DNA of 64,000 bases from Methanothermobacter sp. MT-2 (lineage in GTDB: Archaea; Methanobacteriota; Methanobacteria; Methanobacteriales; DSM-23052). Made by a program: the position numbers and the translations under genes. This document shows, in pieces, positions 47,470-57,069 of the stretch. Below the pieces are notes generated by a model that had not been told where the DNA came from, made no database searches, and worked only from the letters and a program-made list of their open reading frames with translations. Position 1 is the first letter of the stretch; every line of letters begins with the position of its first letter. Where the stretch lies: assembly GCA_003584625.1 (NCBI GenBank), contig AP017647.1, positions 1-64,000 of the forward strand, read 5' to 3'.

Positions 47470-49836
47470 TTAAAATTGGATATTAACAATCTTTTTGGGA
47501 TTGAATCTTAGTTCTTCATTATATTCGTCGAAATTAGTATTTCCAATGACAGTTATATGTGCTCCATTAAGATCTTCAACTTTGTCGTGTAAAGCTCCTT
47601 CGTCTCCTGTCTTGTTAATGATATCTACTACTTCTTTGGTTTTCATTCCGAGTAGTTTTTCAGCTTCCCTTCCAAAGAATGTTATTCCTATTTCCCCTGT
47701 GTCATCACTGATCCTGCCGGGTATTATGAGTAGGTAGCGTGGTTCGTCTATTGATTCGCCACAGAAATTGCATATGTTTTCCTCGCTGACTTCTAGGCGT
47801 GTATTACACCTGGGACACCTGTAGGAGATTATCCTGTCACCATAAAGATCTGTTAGCTCCCCAGAAATTTTCACATTCTTTGATTCCTCATCAAGATCTC
47901 CTATACTCTTGGATGGGTAGACCATGTCCTCTATTTCCTCGAAGCCTGGTAAATCTTCGATTTCTTCTTCTTTGATGACTTCAATTTGTGAATTCCGACC
48001 TATACTAAGTTCAAGGTTCTCGTTTCTATATCTGACCCTGGGATTCTCTATTTTCACAGCATCTCCTATGTTGAGGGGTATGTCTGCCTTCTCATCCCAT
48101 AGTGTTACCCTTATAACCCCGGTGTCGTCTGCCAGCTCCATAATCCGTAGTATACCAACACCATCATCCCTTTGGAATTCTCTGGGCTCATAAAGGTCTA
48201 TGACTCTACCAATAACTTTTATTTTTCTGTCATCTTCTTCTATCTCATCAATTTTTTTCTTTGTGTAGATGAAATCTTCAAGTTCTTGTATGCTTGGAAG
48301 TTCCTCTATATCTTCTGGTAGGGGTTTCATTATCCTAGAGGTTTTACCCACACTTAATTCGATGTCATATAAGCCTAGGCGGACTCTAGCATTCTCTATT
48401 TTTATAGCATCTCCCACGTTTAATGATTTGGTTGCCTTCTCATCCCATAGTGTTACCCTTATAACTCCGGTGTCGTCTGCTAATTCCATGTTTCTCAGTA
48501 TACCGACACTATCTTCTCTCTGGAATTCTCTGGGGTCTTCAAGTGATAATATGCGGCCGACAACGTCAACTTCTTCGCCTTCATCCTCCATTTCTAGTAT
48601 TGAGGATATTTTCATGGGTTTTAAATGTTCCTTGTATTCTCTGAGGACTTTTAGGAGGCTTGTGTCTTCTTCTGGGTTTATTATTATCCTGGTGTTCCAG
48701 TTGGTGTTTATGCGATGGGATGAGGTGTAATTGTCAAATTCAACGTTTCCGCCTTCTATTTTTATTATGTCGCCTTTTTTTATGTCTAGGTCTGCGTCAT
48801 CGTGCCATAGTGTTACTCTAGTAGTTCCTGTGTCATCCATTATTTCGAGGGATCTTAGGGAGCCTGTTGTCCCGTCGGCTCTTTCAAAGTTTATTTTATC
48901 ATGGACTTTTGTAACTAGGCCGATTACGGTCACGTCTCTTTTCTCGTGGAGGTCTCCTATTTTTAATATTTTCTCTTCCACCTGTGGGACTTTGAAGTCG
49001 CCTTTTATGATCCTTGTAAGGCCATGGTGTGTTAGGTATATTTCTCCTTCTCTTTTTCTTGTTTGGGCGCCTAATATTTTTATGGCGTCTCCTTCTTTTA
49101 GGGGGAGGTCTTTTATTAGTTCTGTGTCCCTGTTCCAGAGTGTGTAGGTTATTTTTCCTGTTTCATCTTTTAGTTCCAGGGATGCTACTTTGCCTTCTTT
49201 ACCATTTCTTTCGAATGTTCTTATCCTGGATATGCGTGTTATCCTTGCTATGATGTTGACTTCTTGGTCTTCTTCTTTGATCTCTGCTATGGGTATGATC
49301 TCTTCCTTGTATTCTGGGATGTGTGGATGGTCTTCTGGGTTTAATACTTTTACTGTGGCGCGGGGTTGTAGGTGTATTTCTTTTCTGCCTGCGAATCCTC
49401 CCCTTACTTGGAAGCCTTTTATTTGGATTATGTCGCCTTCTTTGAATTTTTTGAGTAATTTTATGTTAGGTGTCCAGAATACTGCTCTTATCTTCCTGGT
49501 GTCATCGGCTAATAGGACATTCGCTACTTTCCCTTCTTTCCCGGCACGGTTAACGAAACTTCTTGTGTTGGATATGCGGAATACTCTACCTATAATTTTA
49601 AGGTTTCTGTCAGCTCCTTCCATTTCAGCTATCTCAGCGATCTTATAATCTTTTTCTTCTGATAATGGTTCATTTTTCTGGTTTAAATATTCCCCTACTA
49701 TCATGCGGGCTATGTCAATATCATCCATGAAACCCACATCATATTCCTCTTTTATTTCCTCAAACCGCTTTAAGAATTCTTCCTTTGAAATCTTATCCTT
49801 CACCTTCTCATATTCCTCTAATATTTCCTTCTTCAT
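47470..49836 (-). CDS. rpa: Replication protein A, multi-OB single-chain form
   Basis: Single-stranded DNA-binding protein of replication and repair. 788 residues with what I count as six OB-fold repeats, each seen as [V/I]xVIGRVxxL...FxRxDGxxGxLRxMELxDDTGxIRVTLW. Repeats four and five are especially similar (EFQREDSVGILRNMELADDTG against EFQRDDGVGILRIMELADDTG). The last fold contains a zinc finger with CPRC...CNFC. It is one uninterrupted gene, whereas the orthologue in M. thermautotrophicus has been reported as split over two ORFs. It precedes radA on the same strand. Confidence 0.93.
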   Translation of the reverse strand: MKKEILEEYEKVKDKISKEEFLKRFEEIKEEYDVGFMDDIDIARMIVGEYLNQKNEPLSEEKDYKIAEIAEMEGADRNLKIIGRVFRISNTRSFVNRAGKEGKVANVLLADDTRKIRAVFWTPNIKLLKKFKEGDIIQIKGFQVRGGFAGRKEIHLQPRATVKVLNPEDHPHIPEYKEEIIPIAEIKEEDQEVNIIARITRISRIRTFERNGKEGKVASLELKDETGKITYTLWNRDTELIKDLPLKEGDAIKILGAQTRKREGEIYLTHHGLTRIIKGDFKVPQVEEKILKIGDLHEKRDVTVIGLVTKVHDKINFERADGTTGSLRSLEIMDDTGTTRVTLWHDDADLDIKKGDIIKIEGGNVEFDNYTSSHRINTNWNTRIIINPEEDTSLLKVLREYKEHLKPMKISSILEMEDEGEEVDVVGRILSLEDPREFQREDSVGILRNMELADDTGVIRVTLWDEKATKSLNVGDAIKIENARVRLGLYDIELSVGKTSRIMKPLPEDIEELPSIQELEDFIYTKKKIDEIEEDDRKIKVIGRVIDLYEPREFQRDDGVGILRIMELADDTGVIRVTLWDEKADIPLNIGDAVKIENPRVRYRNENLELSIGRNSQIEVIKEEEIEDLPGFEEIEDMVYPSKSIGDLDEESKNVKISGELTDLYGDRIISYRCPRCNTRLEVSEENICNFCGESIDEPRYLLIIPGRISDDTGEIGITFFGREAEKLLGMKTKEVVDIINKTGDEGALHDKVEDLNGAHITVIGNTNFDEYNEELRFNPKKIVNIQF

Positions 49837-49940
49837 TGCCGTCCCTCAAATAAAATATTAATCCTCTAACCCTAATAAAATTGGTGAGAGCATGTGAGAA
49901 CTATTATAATAAAAACTAGTATTAAAATAATATATAAATA

Positions 49941-51779
49941 TTATCTCCCCCATTCACCTGGCACCTTTAATATAGCGCCCTCTTTACAGACATCAATACA
50001 AGAACCACATTTCAAACATTTTCCCTGATCTATAGTATGTACCTCATCTTTAACCCCTTTAATAGCATTATTAGGACAAGCCTTCAAACAAACCATACAA
50101 CCTGTACATTTCTCCTCATCAATAAAATAATGCATTAAATCCCTACAATATGCCGCAGGACACCTCCTATACTTTATATGCTCAATATACTCATCCCTGA
50201 AATACTTAATGGTGGTGAGAACAGGATTCGGGGATGTCTGGCCAAGTCCACAAAGTGAAGCCTCCTTAACTGTCTCGGCAATCTTATGGAGTGTCTCAAT
50301 ATCTTCTAGACTTCCCTTCCCTTGGACTATATCCTCAAGGATAAGGAGCATTTGCTGGGTTCCAACACGACAAGGCACGCACTTACCGCAAGATTCACGT
50401 TGTGTGAACTCAAGAAAATAACGTGCGATCTCGACCATGCAAGAATCATCAGATAATACAACAAGACCCCCAGAGCCCATGATAGCCCCAGCAGAAGTAA
50501 GCGAATCATAATCGATTTCCGTGTCCATCATTGAAGCTGGAAGACAACCACCAGACGGCCCACCAATCTGAACAGCCTTTAATTTTCCACCATCACGTAT
50601 GCCTCCACCTATATCAAATATAACCCTTTTAAGTGTTGTGCCAAGAGGCACTTCAATAAGGCCTGTTCTTTTAACGTCTCCTACAAGCGAAAATGTTTTT
50701 GTGCCCTTACTGGATTTTGTGCCCATCAAACTAAATTTTTCAGATCCTCCCTGGAATATTAATGAAACCGCCGCGAAGGTCTCCACATTGTTTATTACAG
50801 TGGGGTTCCCCCATAATCCACTTGTTGTCGGGAATGGCGGTCTTGTCCTTGGCATGCCTCTTCGGCCTTCAATTGAGGCTATGAGAGCTGTCTCCTCACC
50901 ACATACGAATGCACCAGCACCCTTTTTTATTTCAATATCAATACTTGGAATACCCAAATTCCACAAATCTTTTATAGCCTTCTCTAACCTTTTCAGAGCC
51001 ATAGGATATTCGGCTCTGCAATAAATATATGCTTTTTCGGCCCCAATTGCATGAGCTCCTATGAGTATGCCTTCAATAACAGAATGTGGGTCGCCTTCAA
51101 GAAGAGAACGGTTCATGAAGGCGCCGGGATCTCCCTCATCTGCATTACATATAATATATTTTTTCTCGGAATCTGATTTCCTGCATAGATCCCATTTAAG
51201 CCATGTTGGGAACCCTGCACCACCCCTTCCACGTAAACCGGACTCTTTAATAGTCTCTATGATTTTGTCAGCTCCAATTTCAAGCGCCTTTAAAAAACCA
51301 GCGTAACCTCCTGTTGCAAGGTAATGTTTAATGTCTTCTGGGTTTATCAAACCACATCTTCGGAGTATATATCTAGATTGAGGCCTCATGAAATCAGATT
51401 CGAAGAAACTCCCCCATATATCCTCTTTTTTTACTTTTAGGGTGCCCAGGATGTTTTCTTTGACTATTTCATCTTCTATGATATTTGTTTTGACGATTTT
51501 TTTCGCCAAGTTTTTATTCACTGGGCCATAAAATGTTCCCTTTTTATTTTTGAATATTCCTATGAGGGGTTCTGCATAACATGAGCCTATGCACCCGACA
51601 GGTATTATCCTTGCATCGATGTCTTCTTTTTTTATTTCGTCCTCCATGATTTTTATGATTTCATTCGCTCCTGCCGATAGGCCACATGTGGCTGATCCTA
51701 CAAGGATTGATGGGGTTTTTCCTTGGAAGATGGAATAGTATTCTTTTTTTGCGTTTTGGACAATTTTTTTGAAGTTCAT
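49941..51779 (-). CDS. nuoF: NuoF-like FMN/Fe-S oxidoreductase subunit
   Basis: 612-residue diaphorase subunit resembling NuoF/HydB/HylB. N-terminal thioredoxin-like [2Fe-2S] domain (SATCGLSAGANE...GCIGSCYAEP). FMN and NAD site blocks GRGGAGFPTWLKWDLC, CNADEGDPGAFMNRSLLEGD and GAGAFVCGEETALI. The SLBB domain is followed by the [4Fe-4S] motif ESCGKCVPCRVGT. Two extra ferredoxin clusters end the protein (CTGCMVCLKACP, CLKCGSCIDVC). This layout occurs in soluble NAD(P)-dependent or bifurcating hydrogenases and formate dehydrogenases. It follows nuoE by nine bases. The NuoG-like catalytic partner at 20672 is the best candidate in this window. Confidence 0.88.
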   Translation of the reverse strand: MNFKKIVQNAKKEYYSIFQGKTPSILVGSATCGLSAGANEIIKIMEDEIKKEDIDARIIPVGCIGSCYAEPLIGIFKNKKGTFYGPVNKNLAKKIVKTNIIEDEIVKENILGTLKVKKEDIWGSFFESDFMRPQSRYILRRCGLINPEDIKHYLATGGYAGFLKALEIGADKIIETIKESGLRGRGGAGFPTWLKWDLCRKSDSEKKYIICNADEGDPGAFMNRSLLEGDPHSVIEGILIGAHAIGAEKAYIYCRAEYPMALKRLEKAIKDLWNLGIPSIDIEIKKGAGAFVCGEETALIASIEGRRGMPRTRPPFPTTSGLWGNPTVINNVETFAAVSLIFQGGSEKFSLMGTKSSKGTKTFSLVGDVKRTGLIEVPLGTTLKRVIFDIGGGIRDGGKLKAVQIGGPSGGCLPASMMDTEIDYDSLTSAGAIMGSGGLVVLSDDSCMVEIARYFLEFTQRESCGKCVPCRVGTQQMLLILEDIVQGKGSLEDIETLHKIAETVKEASLCGLGQTSPNPVLTTIKYFRDEYIEHIKYRRCPAAYCRDLMHYFIDEEKCTGCMVCLKACPNNAIKGVKDEVHTIDQGKCLKCGSCIDVCKEGAILKVPGEWGR

Positions 51780-51788
51780 ATGGACACT

Positions 51789-52235
51789 CTATGAATTTTT
51801 GGGGAGTAATCGTTTTATTTGTCGCGGTTTTATCCTTGATACTACTTTTTCGTTTATCATGGCGCATGGTGCGAGGGAACAGCATCCGATGCATCCAACG
51901 GCTTCGAGTGAATATTCCAGGTCTGGGGTTGTTTCACCTTCTTTTATCTGTAGGTGTCTTTGGATGGTGTCTATTATCTGATCTGATCCTTTAACATGGC
52001 ATGCTGTGCCAGTACATACGATTACATGTTTTCTACCAATTGGTTTGAATCTGAAGTGCGCATAGAATGTTGCAATACCATAAATTTGACTTTCACTAAC
52101 CCCTGTGAATTTTGAAAGCTCTTTTAATGCTTTCTCTGGTAAATATCCATACTTTTCTTGGATTTCTTGGAGTAGTGGGATTATATCTTCCCTTTTACCC
52201 TTATAGGCTGCGAATATTTTCTTTAAACTTTGCAT
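51789..52235 (-). CDS. nuoE: NuoE-like [2Fe-2S] subunit
   Basis: 148-residue thioredoxin-fold subunit. Cysteines in CTGTACHVKG and EAVGCIGCCSLAP bind one [2Fe-2S] cluster. The N-terminal helical part (LLQEIQEKYGYLPEKALKELS) is typical for NuoE/HydC. It starts behind GGGAGGTTATCA and is followed by nuoF, forming a two-gene operon transcribed away from the fdhD-like gene across about 90 bases. Confidence 0.92.
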   Translation of the reverse strand: MQSLKKIFAAYKGKREDIIPLLQEIQEKYGYLPEKALKELSKFTGVSESQIYGIATFYAHFRFKPIGRKHVIVCTGTACHVKGSDQIIDTIQRHLQIKEGETTPDLEYSLEAVGCIGCCSLAPCAMINEKVVSRIKPRQIKRLLPKNS

Positions 52236-52328
52236 TGATAACCTCCCTAGGAAGGATTATGTGATTTTTAGTATCAATTTATCTTCTATGTTTTACAATA
52301 TAATTCCTTTGAAAAGGGGAGGTTTTAT

Positions 52329-53078
52329 ATGAAATTATATAGGGAAGTCTCTGCATTTAGGGTTAATGGAAAGCTTGCTAAGATCAAAGAAAGAGTTGTT
52401 AAAGATTCTGAGATCCACATCATAATAAATGGGACCATTTCAAGACGTTTCTATGTTACTCCAAGTAAATTGAAGGAGTTTACAGTAGGATACCTCTTGG
52501 GTGAAGGTTTAATCAAAAAAGTATCTGATATAAAACTTTTAGATATAAATAGAAAGACCATAAATGTGGAAATAAACTTAGAAGATGCAAGTCTATCAAG
52601 GGAATCTGTTATAGGATCCGATAGTATGGGGGGTTGGAGATATAAGATAGAATCTGTAGAACATGTTGATTCCACCTTCAGCATAACAAAAGATGAAGTT
52701 TTCAAGGCATTCAACAAACTAGTCAAGGGCGCCAGGTTATGGAGGATGACAGGCGGGGCCCATGTAGCTGCATTAGTATGTGAGGGTAAATTCGTGCTTG
52801 CGGAGGATGTGAGTCGACATGTTGCAGTTGACAAGATAATAGGGGCTGGTGCACTAGATAAAGTTGATTTCGCGAGGAGTTTTATAGTTTATAGTGGGCG
52901 CATGCCCGCTGACATGCTTATAAAAGTTGCAAGGGCTGGTATACCAATCATAGCATCAAATGCCGCCCCAACATATTCTGGTTATAAAGTTGCAACGGAT
53001 GCGGGTCTCACCATGCTAGGATTCGTAAGGGATGGAAGATTTAATATTTACACCAACCCAGAAAGAATAAAAGTCTAA
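52329..53078 (+). CDS. fdhD: FdhD-like formate dehydrogenase accessory protein lacking the CxxC motif
   Basis: 249 residues, FdhD/NarQ family. FdhD moves sulfur from IscS to the bis-pterin cofactor of formate dehydrogenase. Family blocks are FTVGYLLGEGLI, the RMTGGAHVAAL motif and EDVSRHVAVDKIIGAGAL. In the usual cysteine-pair loop (SSCGxCG) this protein has SDSMGG at residues 97-102, and its only cysteine is Cys151. So either sulfur transfer works differently or the protein keeps only cofactor binding. The ATG follows GGGGAGGTTTTAT. It is divergent from nuoEF. Confidence 0.87.
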   Translation: MKLYREVSAFRVNGKLAKIKERVVKDSEIHIIINGTISRRFYVTPSKLKEFTVGYLLGEGLIKKVSDIKLLDINRKTINVEINLEDASLSRESVIGSDSMGGWRYKIESVEHVDSTFSITKDEVFKAFNKLVKGARLWRMTGGAHVAALVCEGKFVLAEDVSRHVAVDKIIGAGALDKVDFARSFIVYSGRMPADMLIKVARAGIPIIASNAAPTYSGYKVATDAGLTMLGFVRDGRFNIYTNPERIKV

Positions 53079-53143
53079 TTATTTGTAAAAATTTTAAGAT
53101 TTTCAAGCGGATGATCAAGGGAAAATCTTCAATAAGGGGGTGT

Positions 53144-53728
53144 TCATTCAAAAACGTTATGCATTTCCATCATATCTTTTTCCTTTTTGTTTAATTTTTC
53201 CATAAGCTCTGCTATTAACCCGTCCAAGAATATTAGAGCCGATATCTCAAATAGTGTGCCTAGAGGCGTTTTTGAGTGATGGTTTCCCTTCATTTGCCTT
53301 TTTATATAATTTTGTTCACCATCTATCTTAGTTTTTCCTTTTATTGTTACGGTAAGGTCTGCGATTTTTGAGAGGGATGATTTTGGATGTGATGTTATTG
53401 CAACCACATCTGAACCCCTTTTCTTAGCTATTCTGGCCGCTTTTAAAATGTAACTTGTCTCTCCAGACCCTGAGATTGCTATAAGACAATCCTTCTTTTT
53501 TATAGCGGGTGTTATGGTCTCCCCAACTACAAATACTTTCATGCCCAAGTGCATGAGTCTCATTGCAAAGGCCTTCGCAACGAGCCCTGAACGCCCAAGA
53601 CCGATCACAAATATGCTTGCGGAAGATGTTAACTTCTCAATCAATTCTTTTATGGTCTTTTCATCTATGCTCTCTGCAACTTCCTGCATATTCTTGATTA
53701 TTGTATTGATGGTATCTTTTATTATCAC
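53144..53728 (-). CDS. hxlB: 6-phospho-3-hexuloisomerase
   Basis: 194-residue SIS-domain isomerase of the reversed ribulose monophosphate pathway, by which many archaea make pentose phosphates from fructose 6-phosphate. Key blocks are VIGLGRSGLVAKAFAMRLMH, VVGETITPAI and AISGSGETSYILKAA, all characteristic of PHI rather than of other sugar isomerases. The partner synthase (hxlA/fae) is not adjacent. It diverges from the ModE/LysR-like regulator. Confidence 0.88.
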   Translation of the reverse strand: MIIKDTINTIIKNMQEVAESIDEKTIKELIEKLTSSASIFVIGLGRSGLVAKAFAMRLMHLGMKVFVVGETITPAIKKKDCLIAISGSGETSYILKAARIAKKRGSDVVAITSHPKSSLSKIADLTVTIKGKTKIDGEQNYIKRQMKGNHHSKTPLGTLFEISALIFLDGLIAELMEKLNKKEKDMMEMHNVFE

Positions 53729-53827
53729 AGCTGATGCACCTTGTCCCCCTTTTTATATGATGACAACTCTATACATGTATAAGTTTTTTGAATTTATCTT
53801 TATAAAAGCATTGTACTCTGGATCAGT

Positions 53828-54676
53828 ATGAAAGAAAAGCCACTTGTTGGGATTTTAATAGATGGTATTGAATTAGACCATAAATTGCTTGAAATGTTAG
53901 AATTGGTCTCCAGGACATGCTCCCAGAGGAGGGCAGCCAAAAAGATTGGTATAACACCCCAGGTATTTAATAGGCGCATACTAAAATTTGAGGATAAACT
54001 AGGATTTAAACTGATCAAAAGTGGTAAAAGCGGCTCTGAGCTCACACCAGAAGGTGCCGAAATCCTTAGAAGATACCATGAATACCAAAACCTCCTGGAA
54101 AAAGGCGATAAGATTTTGATAGCTGCTGGTTACATATCCTCGCAGCTTATAGGAGCGCTTCTTGAAAGTTATGGGTTAGACGCTGCATTATACACTTGTA
54201 GCGACTATGAAGCATTCCACCTTTCAAAGAAATGTAGATTAGACCTCATAACACTTGATGATCCATTAATAGCCTTCAGGAACAACCTTGATTTCATACC
54301 AATCGCCTATGACCACCTCGCACTCATACCAGATGCCAAGATAGAGGGTATCCATGAACTTGACAATGCAAAGTTTGTCGCAGTGGAAAACTCCTCACAA
54401 AGACTAGCATGGAGAATATTAAGGGAAAATGGCATAAAATTTAAGATCGTCCAAAGGGTTAAATCGCCATTCCAAGCATTCCAGATAATAAAAGAAACAC
54501 CAAATCTCTACACTTTCCTCAATGCAAGCAAATTCCCAGGAAACAACATACTAAAAGAAGAAACAAGACACGTAATAAGCATAATACCATTCCATGAGCG
54601 CGTCAAAGATTTCATAGAGTTCATATTCAGCGAAGGACAAACCATAATCAAAAAAGAAGGATTTGAAAGACTCTAA
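53828..54676 (+). CDS. ModE/LysR-like regulator with periplasmic-binding-like sensor domain
   Basis: 282 residues. An N-terminal winged helix (LELVSRTCSQRRAAKKIGITPQVFNRRI) of the ModE/LysR type is followed by SELTPEGAEILRRY. The C-terminal 190 residues resemble a substrate-binding fold (ILIAAGYISSQLIGALLES, LDLITLDDPLIAF). Similar proteins in archaea respond to molybdate, tungstate or other ligands; the ligand here is not known. Its neighbourhood of tungsten enzymes makes oxyanion control plausible but unproven. Confidence 0.65.
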   Translation: MKEKPLVGILIDGIELDHKLLEMLELVSRTCSQRRAAKKIGITPQVFNRRILKFEDKLGFKLIKSGKSGSELTPEGAEILRRYHEYQNLLEKGDKILIAAGYISSQLIGALLESYGLDAALYTCSDYEAFHLSKKCRLDLITLDDPLIAFRNNLDFIPIAYDHLALIPDAKIEGIHELDNAKFVAVENSSQRLAWRILRENGIKFKIVQRVKSPFQAFQIIKETPNLYTFLNASKFPGNNILKEETRHVISIIPFHERVKDFIEFIFSEGQTIIKKEGFERL

Positions 54677-54793
54677 AATCAAAAAATTCCTCTATTGGAA
54701 GAAACATTAATATAAACTAATAAGCAATAATACCCATATACCTCCACACACAAAAAAAACTCTGTTCTCCCAATCGTTTACAAGGTGATTTTC

Positions 54794-55720
54794 TTGAGTG
54801 AAAGAGACCTCCTATCCATCGGACACACAGCCATTGACTATATAATCCAAATAGACGAATTCCCACCCCCAAACTCATCAGTAACCATAAAAAACATGAA
54901 AAAAATGCACGGAGGCGCCGCAGCAAACGTCGCACTAGTCGGATCAGCCCTCGGCCTCAAAACCTCACTGGTATCAGCAGTAGGAGGAGACTTCATAGGA
55001 TCAGGATACCATGAAAAACTAAAAAAATTCAAGATAAACACAAATTCAATGATCATCATAAAAAATGAAAGCACACCCACAGCATTCATAATGACAAACA
55101 AAAACAACGACCAAATAAGCTACTTCTACTGGGGAGCGGCCAAAAACTTCAAAAACGCCGAAATACCATACCAGACAATACAAGAAGCCCATGCAGTCCA
55201 CCTTGCCACAGGCGACCCATCCTTCAACGGCAAATGTGGAGAAATCGCCCGAAAAGAAGACAAACTCATATCATTCGACCCAGGACAAGACCTCCACCTC
55301 TACACAAAAAAACAACTAGAAAAAGTAATTAAAGTAACCAACATACTATTCGGCAACCACTTCGAAATAGACAGGATCCAAAAGAGACTTTCAATAACCA
55401 TAAAAGAACTACAAGAAATGGGGCCAAACATCATAGTACAAACCTATGGAAGAAAAGGCAGCATAATATACGCAGAAGAAAAAATAAAAATAGATGCAGT
55501 ACCATGCAAAACAGTAGACCCCACAGGCGCCGGAGACTCATACCGTGCAGGGTTCCTACGAGCCTACCTTGAAGGAGCAGACCTCGAAAAGTGTGGAAAA
55601 TTCGCATCCACAGTAGCATCATTCATAGTGGAAGCAGAAGGCACACAAACCAACATACCAGACCACAAACTAGCAAAAAGCCGATATGAAACTTACTGGA
55701 ACGAAAAACTAAACTTCTAA
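54794..55720 (+). CDS. PfkB/ribokinase-family sugar or nucleoside kinase
   Basis: 308-residue cytoplasmic kinase. N-terminal [28 protein letters not shown], and the C-terminal phosphoacceptor motif [13 protein letters not shown] with the catalytic aspartate are clear. The substrate is not evident. The start is most likely the TTG at 54794, four bases after GGTGAT (54784-54789); a GTG within that ribosome binding site at 54785 is less likely. First gene of a plus-strand operon running through thiC and lysS to 60221. Confidence 0.83.
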   Translation: MSERDLLSIGHTAIDYIIQIDEFPPPNSSVTIKNMKKMHGGAAANVALVGSALGLKTSLVSAVGGDFIGSGYHEKLKKFKINTNSMIIIKNESTPTAFIMTNKNNDQISYFYWGAAKNFKNAEIPYQTIQEAHAVHLATGDPSFNGKCGEIARKEDKLISFDPGQDLHLYTKKQLEKVIKVTNILFGNHFEIDRIQKRLSITIKELQEMGPNIIVQTYGRKGSIIYAEEKIKIDAVPCKTVDPTGAGDSYRAGFLRAYLEGADLEKCGKFASTVASFIVEAEGTQTNIPDHKLAKSRYETYWNEKLNF

Positions 55721-55737
55721 AAAAAAGGTGAACCTTC

Positions 55738-57039
55738 ATGACACAAATGGATGAAGCCAAAAAAGGTATCATAACAGAAGAAATGAAAGCCATCGCCAAA
55801 AACGAAAACGTCACAGAAGAATTCATAAGAAGAGGCGTGGCAGAAGGGAAAATAATCATACCAAGCAACATCAACCGAGAAGTCAAACCAGTCGGCATAG
55901 GCCAAGGCCTCAGAACAAAAGTAAACGCAACCATAGGAACCTCCACAGACATAATAGATCTCAAAATGGAGGAAGAAAAAGCAAAAATCGCAATCGAAAA
56001 CAAGGCAGACACACTCATGGAACTCTCGGTCGGAGGCGACCTAGACAAAATCAGAAAAAGAATCCTAGAAATCTCCCAGATACCAGTAGGCAGCGTACCA
56101 GTATACCAGGCAGCAATCGAAACCATAAGAAAAAAAGGCGCCGCAATCTACATGGACGAAGACATAATGTTCAAAACCATAGAAAAACAAGCAAAAGACG
56201 GCATAGACTTCATGGCCATACACTGCAGCATAAACATGGAAACCCTCAAAAGATTAAAAAGACAAGGCCGCGAAGGAGGCCTCGTAAGCAGGGGCGGGGC
56301 ATTCATCTCAGCTTGGATAGTTGAAAATGAAACAGAAAATCCGCTTTACAAAGACTTCGACTACATCCTAGAAATAGCAAAAGAATACGACTTCGTATTA
56401 TCACTCGCAAATGGTATGCGCGCAGGGGCGATCGCAGACGCAACAGACCGCGCGCAAGTCCAAGAACTCATAATACTCGGAGAATTAATCGACAGGAGTC
56501 GAGAAGCCGGAGTCCAAGCCATGGTAGAAGGTCCAGGACACATACCATTAGATGAAATAAAAGCAAACGTCATACTACAAAAAAAGTTATGCAAAGGAGC
56601 ACCATTCTACATGTTAGGGCCTATAGTAACTGACATAGCAGCCGGCTATGATCATATTGTAGCTGCGATAGGGGCCGCAGCATCCGCGGCCGCTGGCGCG
56701 GATTTCATCTGTTATGTAACACCAGCAGAACATCTAGCACTCCCATACCCAGAAGATGTTAAAGAGGGTGTTATAGCCACAAGGATAGGTGCATATGTAG
56801 GTGACATGTCCAAGGGGATACACAACGGCGAAAAAGATCTCATGATGGCTAATGCACGTAAAAAATTGGACTGGGAATCACAGTTTGATGTTGCAATGTG
56901 CCCTGCAGATGCTAGGAGAATAAGAGATGAGAGGCCGCCGGAGGATCCTGACACTTGCACGATGTGTGGAAATTATTGCGCAGTTAAAATAGTGAACGAA
57001 TGGCTTGAAAGCGCAGAGGAAGATATCTTCACATATTAA
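55738..57039 (+). CDS. thiC: Phosphomethylpyrimidine synthase
   Basis: Radical SAM enzyme that converts AIR to hydroxymethylpyrimidine phosphate in thiamine synthesis. 433 residues, the short archaeal form. The C-terminal cluster motif is CTMCGNYC. Other blocks are [30 protein letters not shown] and [11 protein letters not shown]. The ATG follows GGTGAACC. It is 17 bases after the kinase gene. No TPP riboswitch is seen upstream. Confidence 0.96.
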   Translation: MTQMDEAKKGIITEEMKAIAKNENVTEEFIRRGVAEGKIIIPSNINREVKPVGIGQGLRTKVNATIGTSTDIIDLKMEEEKAKIAIENKADTLMELSVGGDLDKIRKRILEISQIPVGSVPVYQAAIETIRKKGAAIYMDEDIMFKTIEKQAKDGIDFMAIHCSINMETLKRLKRQGREGGLVSRGGAFISAWIVENETENPLYKDFDYILEIAKEYDFVLSLANGMRAGAIADATDRAQVQELIILGELIDRSREAGVQAMVEGPGHIPLDEIKANVILQKKLCKGAPFYMLGPIVTDIAAGYDHIVAAIGAAASAAAGADFICYVTPAEHLALPYPEDVKEGVIATRIGAYVGDMSKGIHNGEKDLMMANARKKLDWESQFDVAMCPADARRIRDERPPEDPDTCTMCGNYCAVKIVNEWLESAEEDIFTY

Positions 57040-57069
57040 ACCATAATATTACTTTTTGGGGCAGCGGTG

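Noticed and set aside
46510-49836. Inteins in RadA, RPA or PolC
   Set aside because: All three are of normal length with continuous family motifs and no splicing-junction residues interrupting them.
55700-55740. TPP riboswitch upstream of thiC
   Set aside because: Only 17 bases separate thiC from the preceding gene, leaving no room for one, and no conserved core motif is present.
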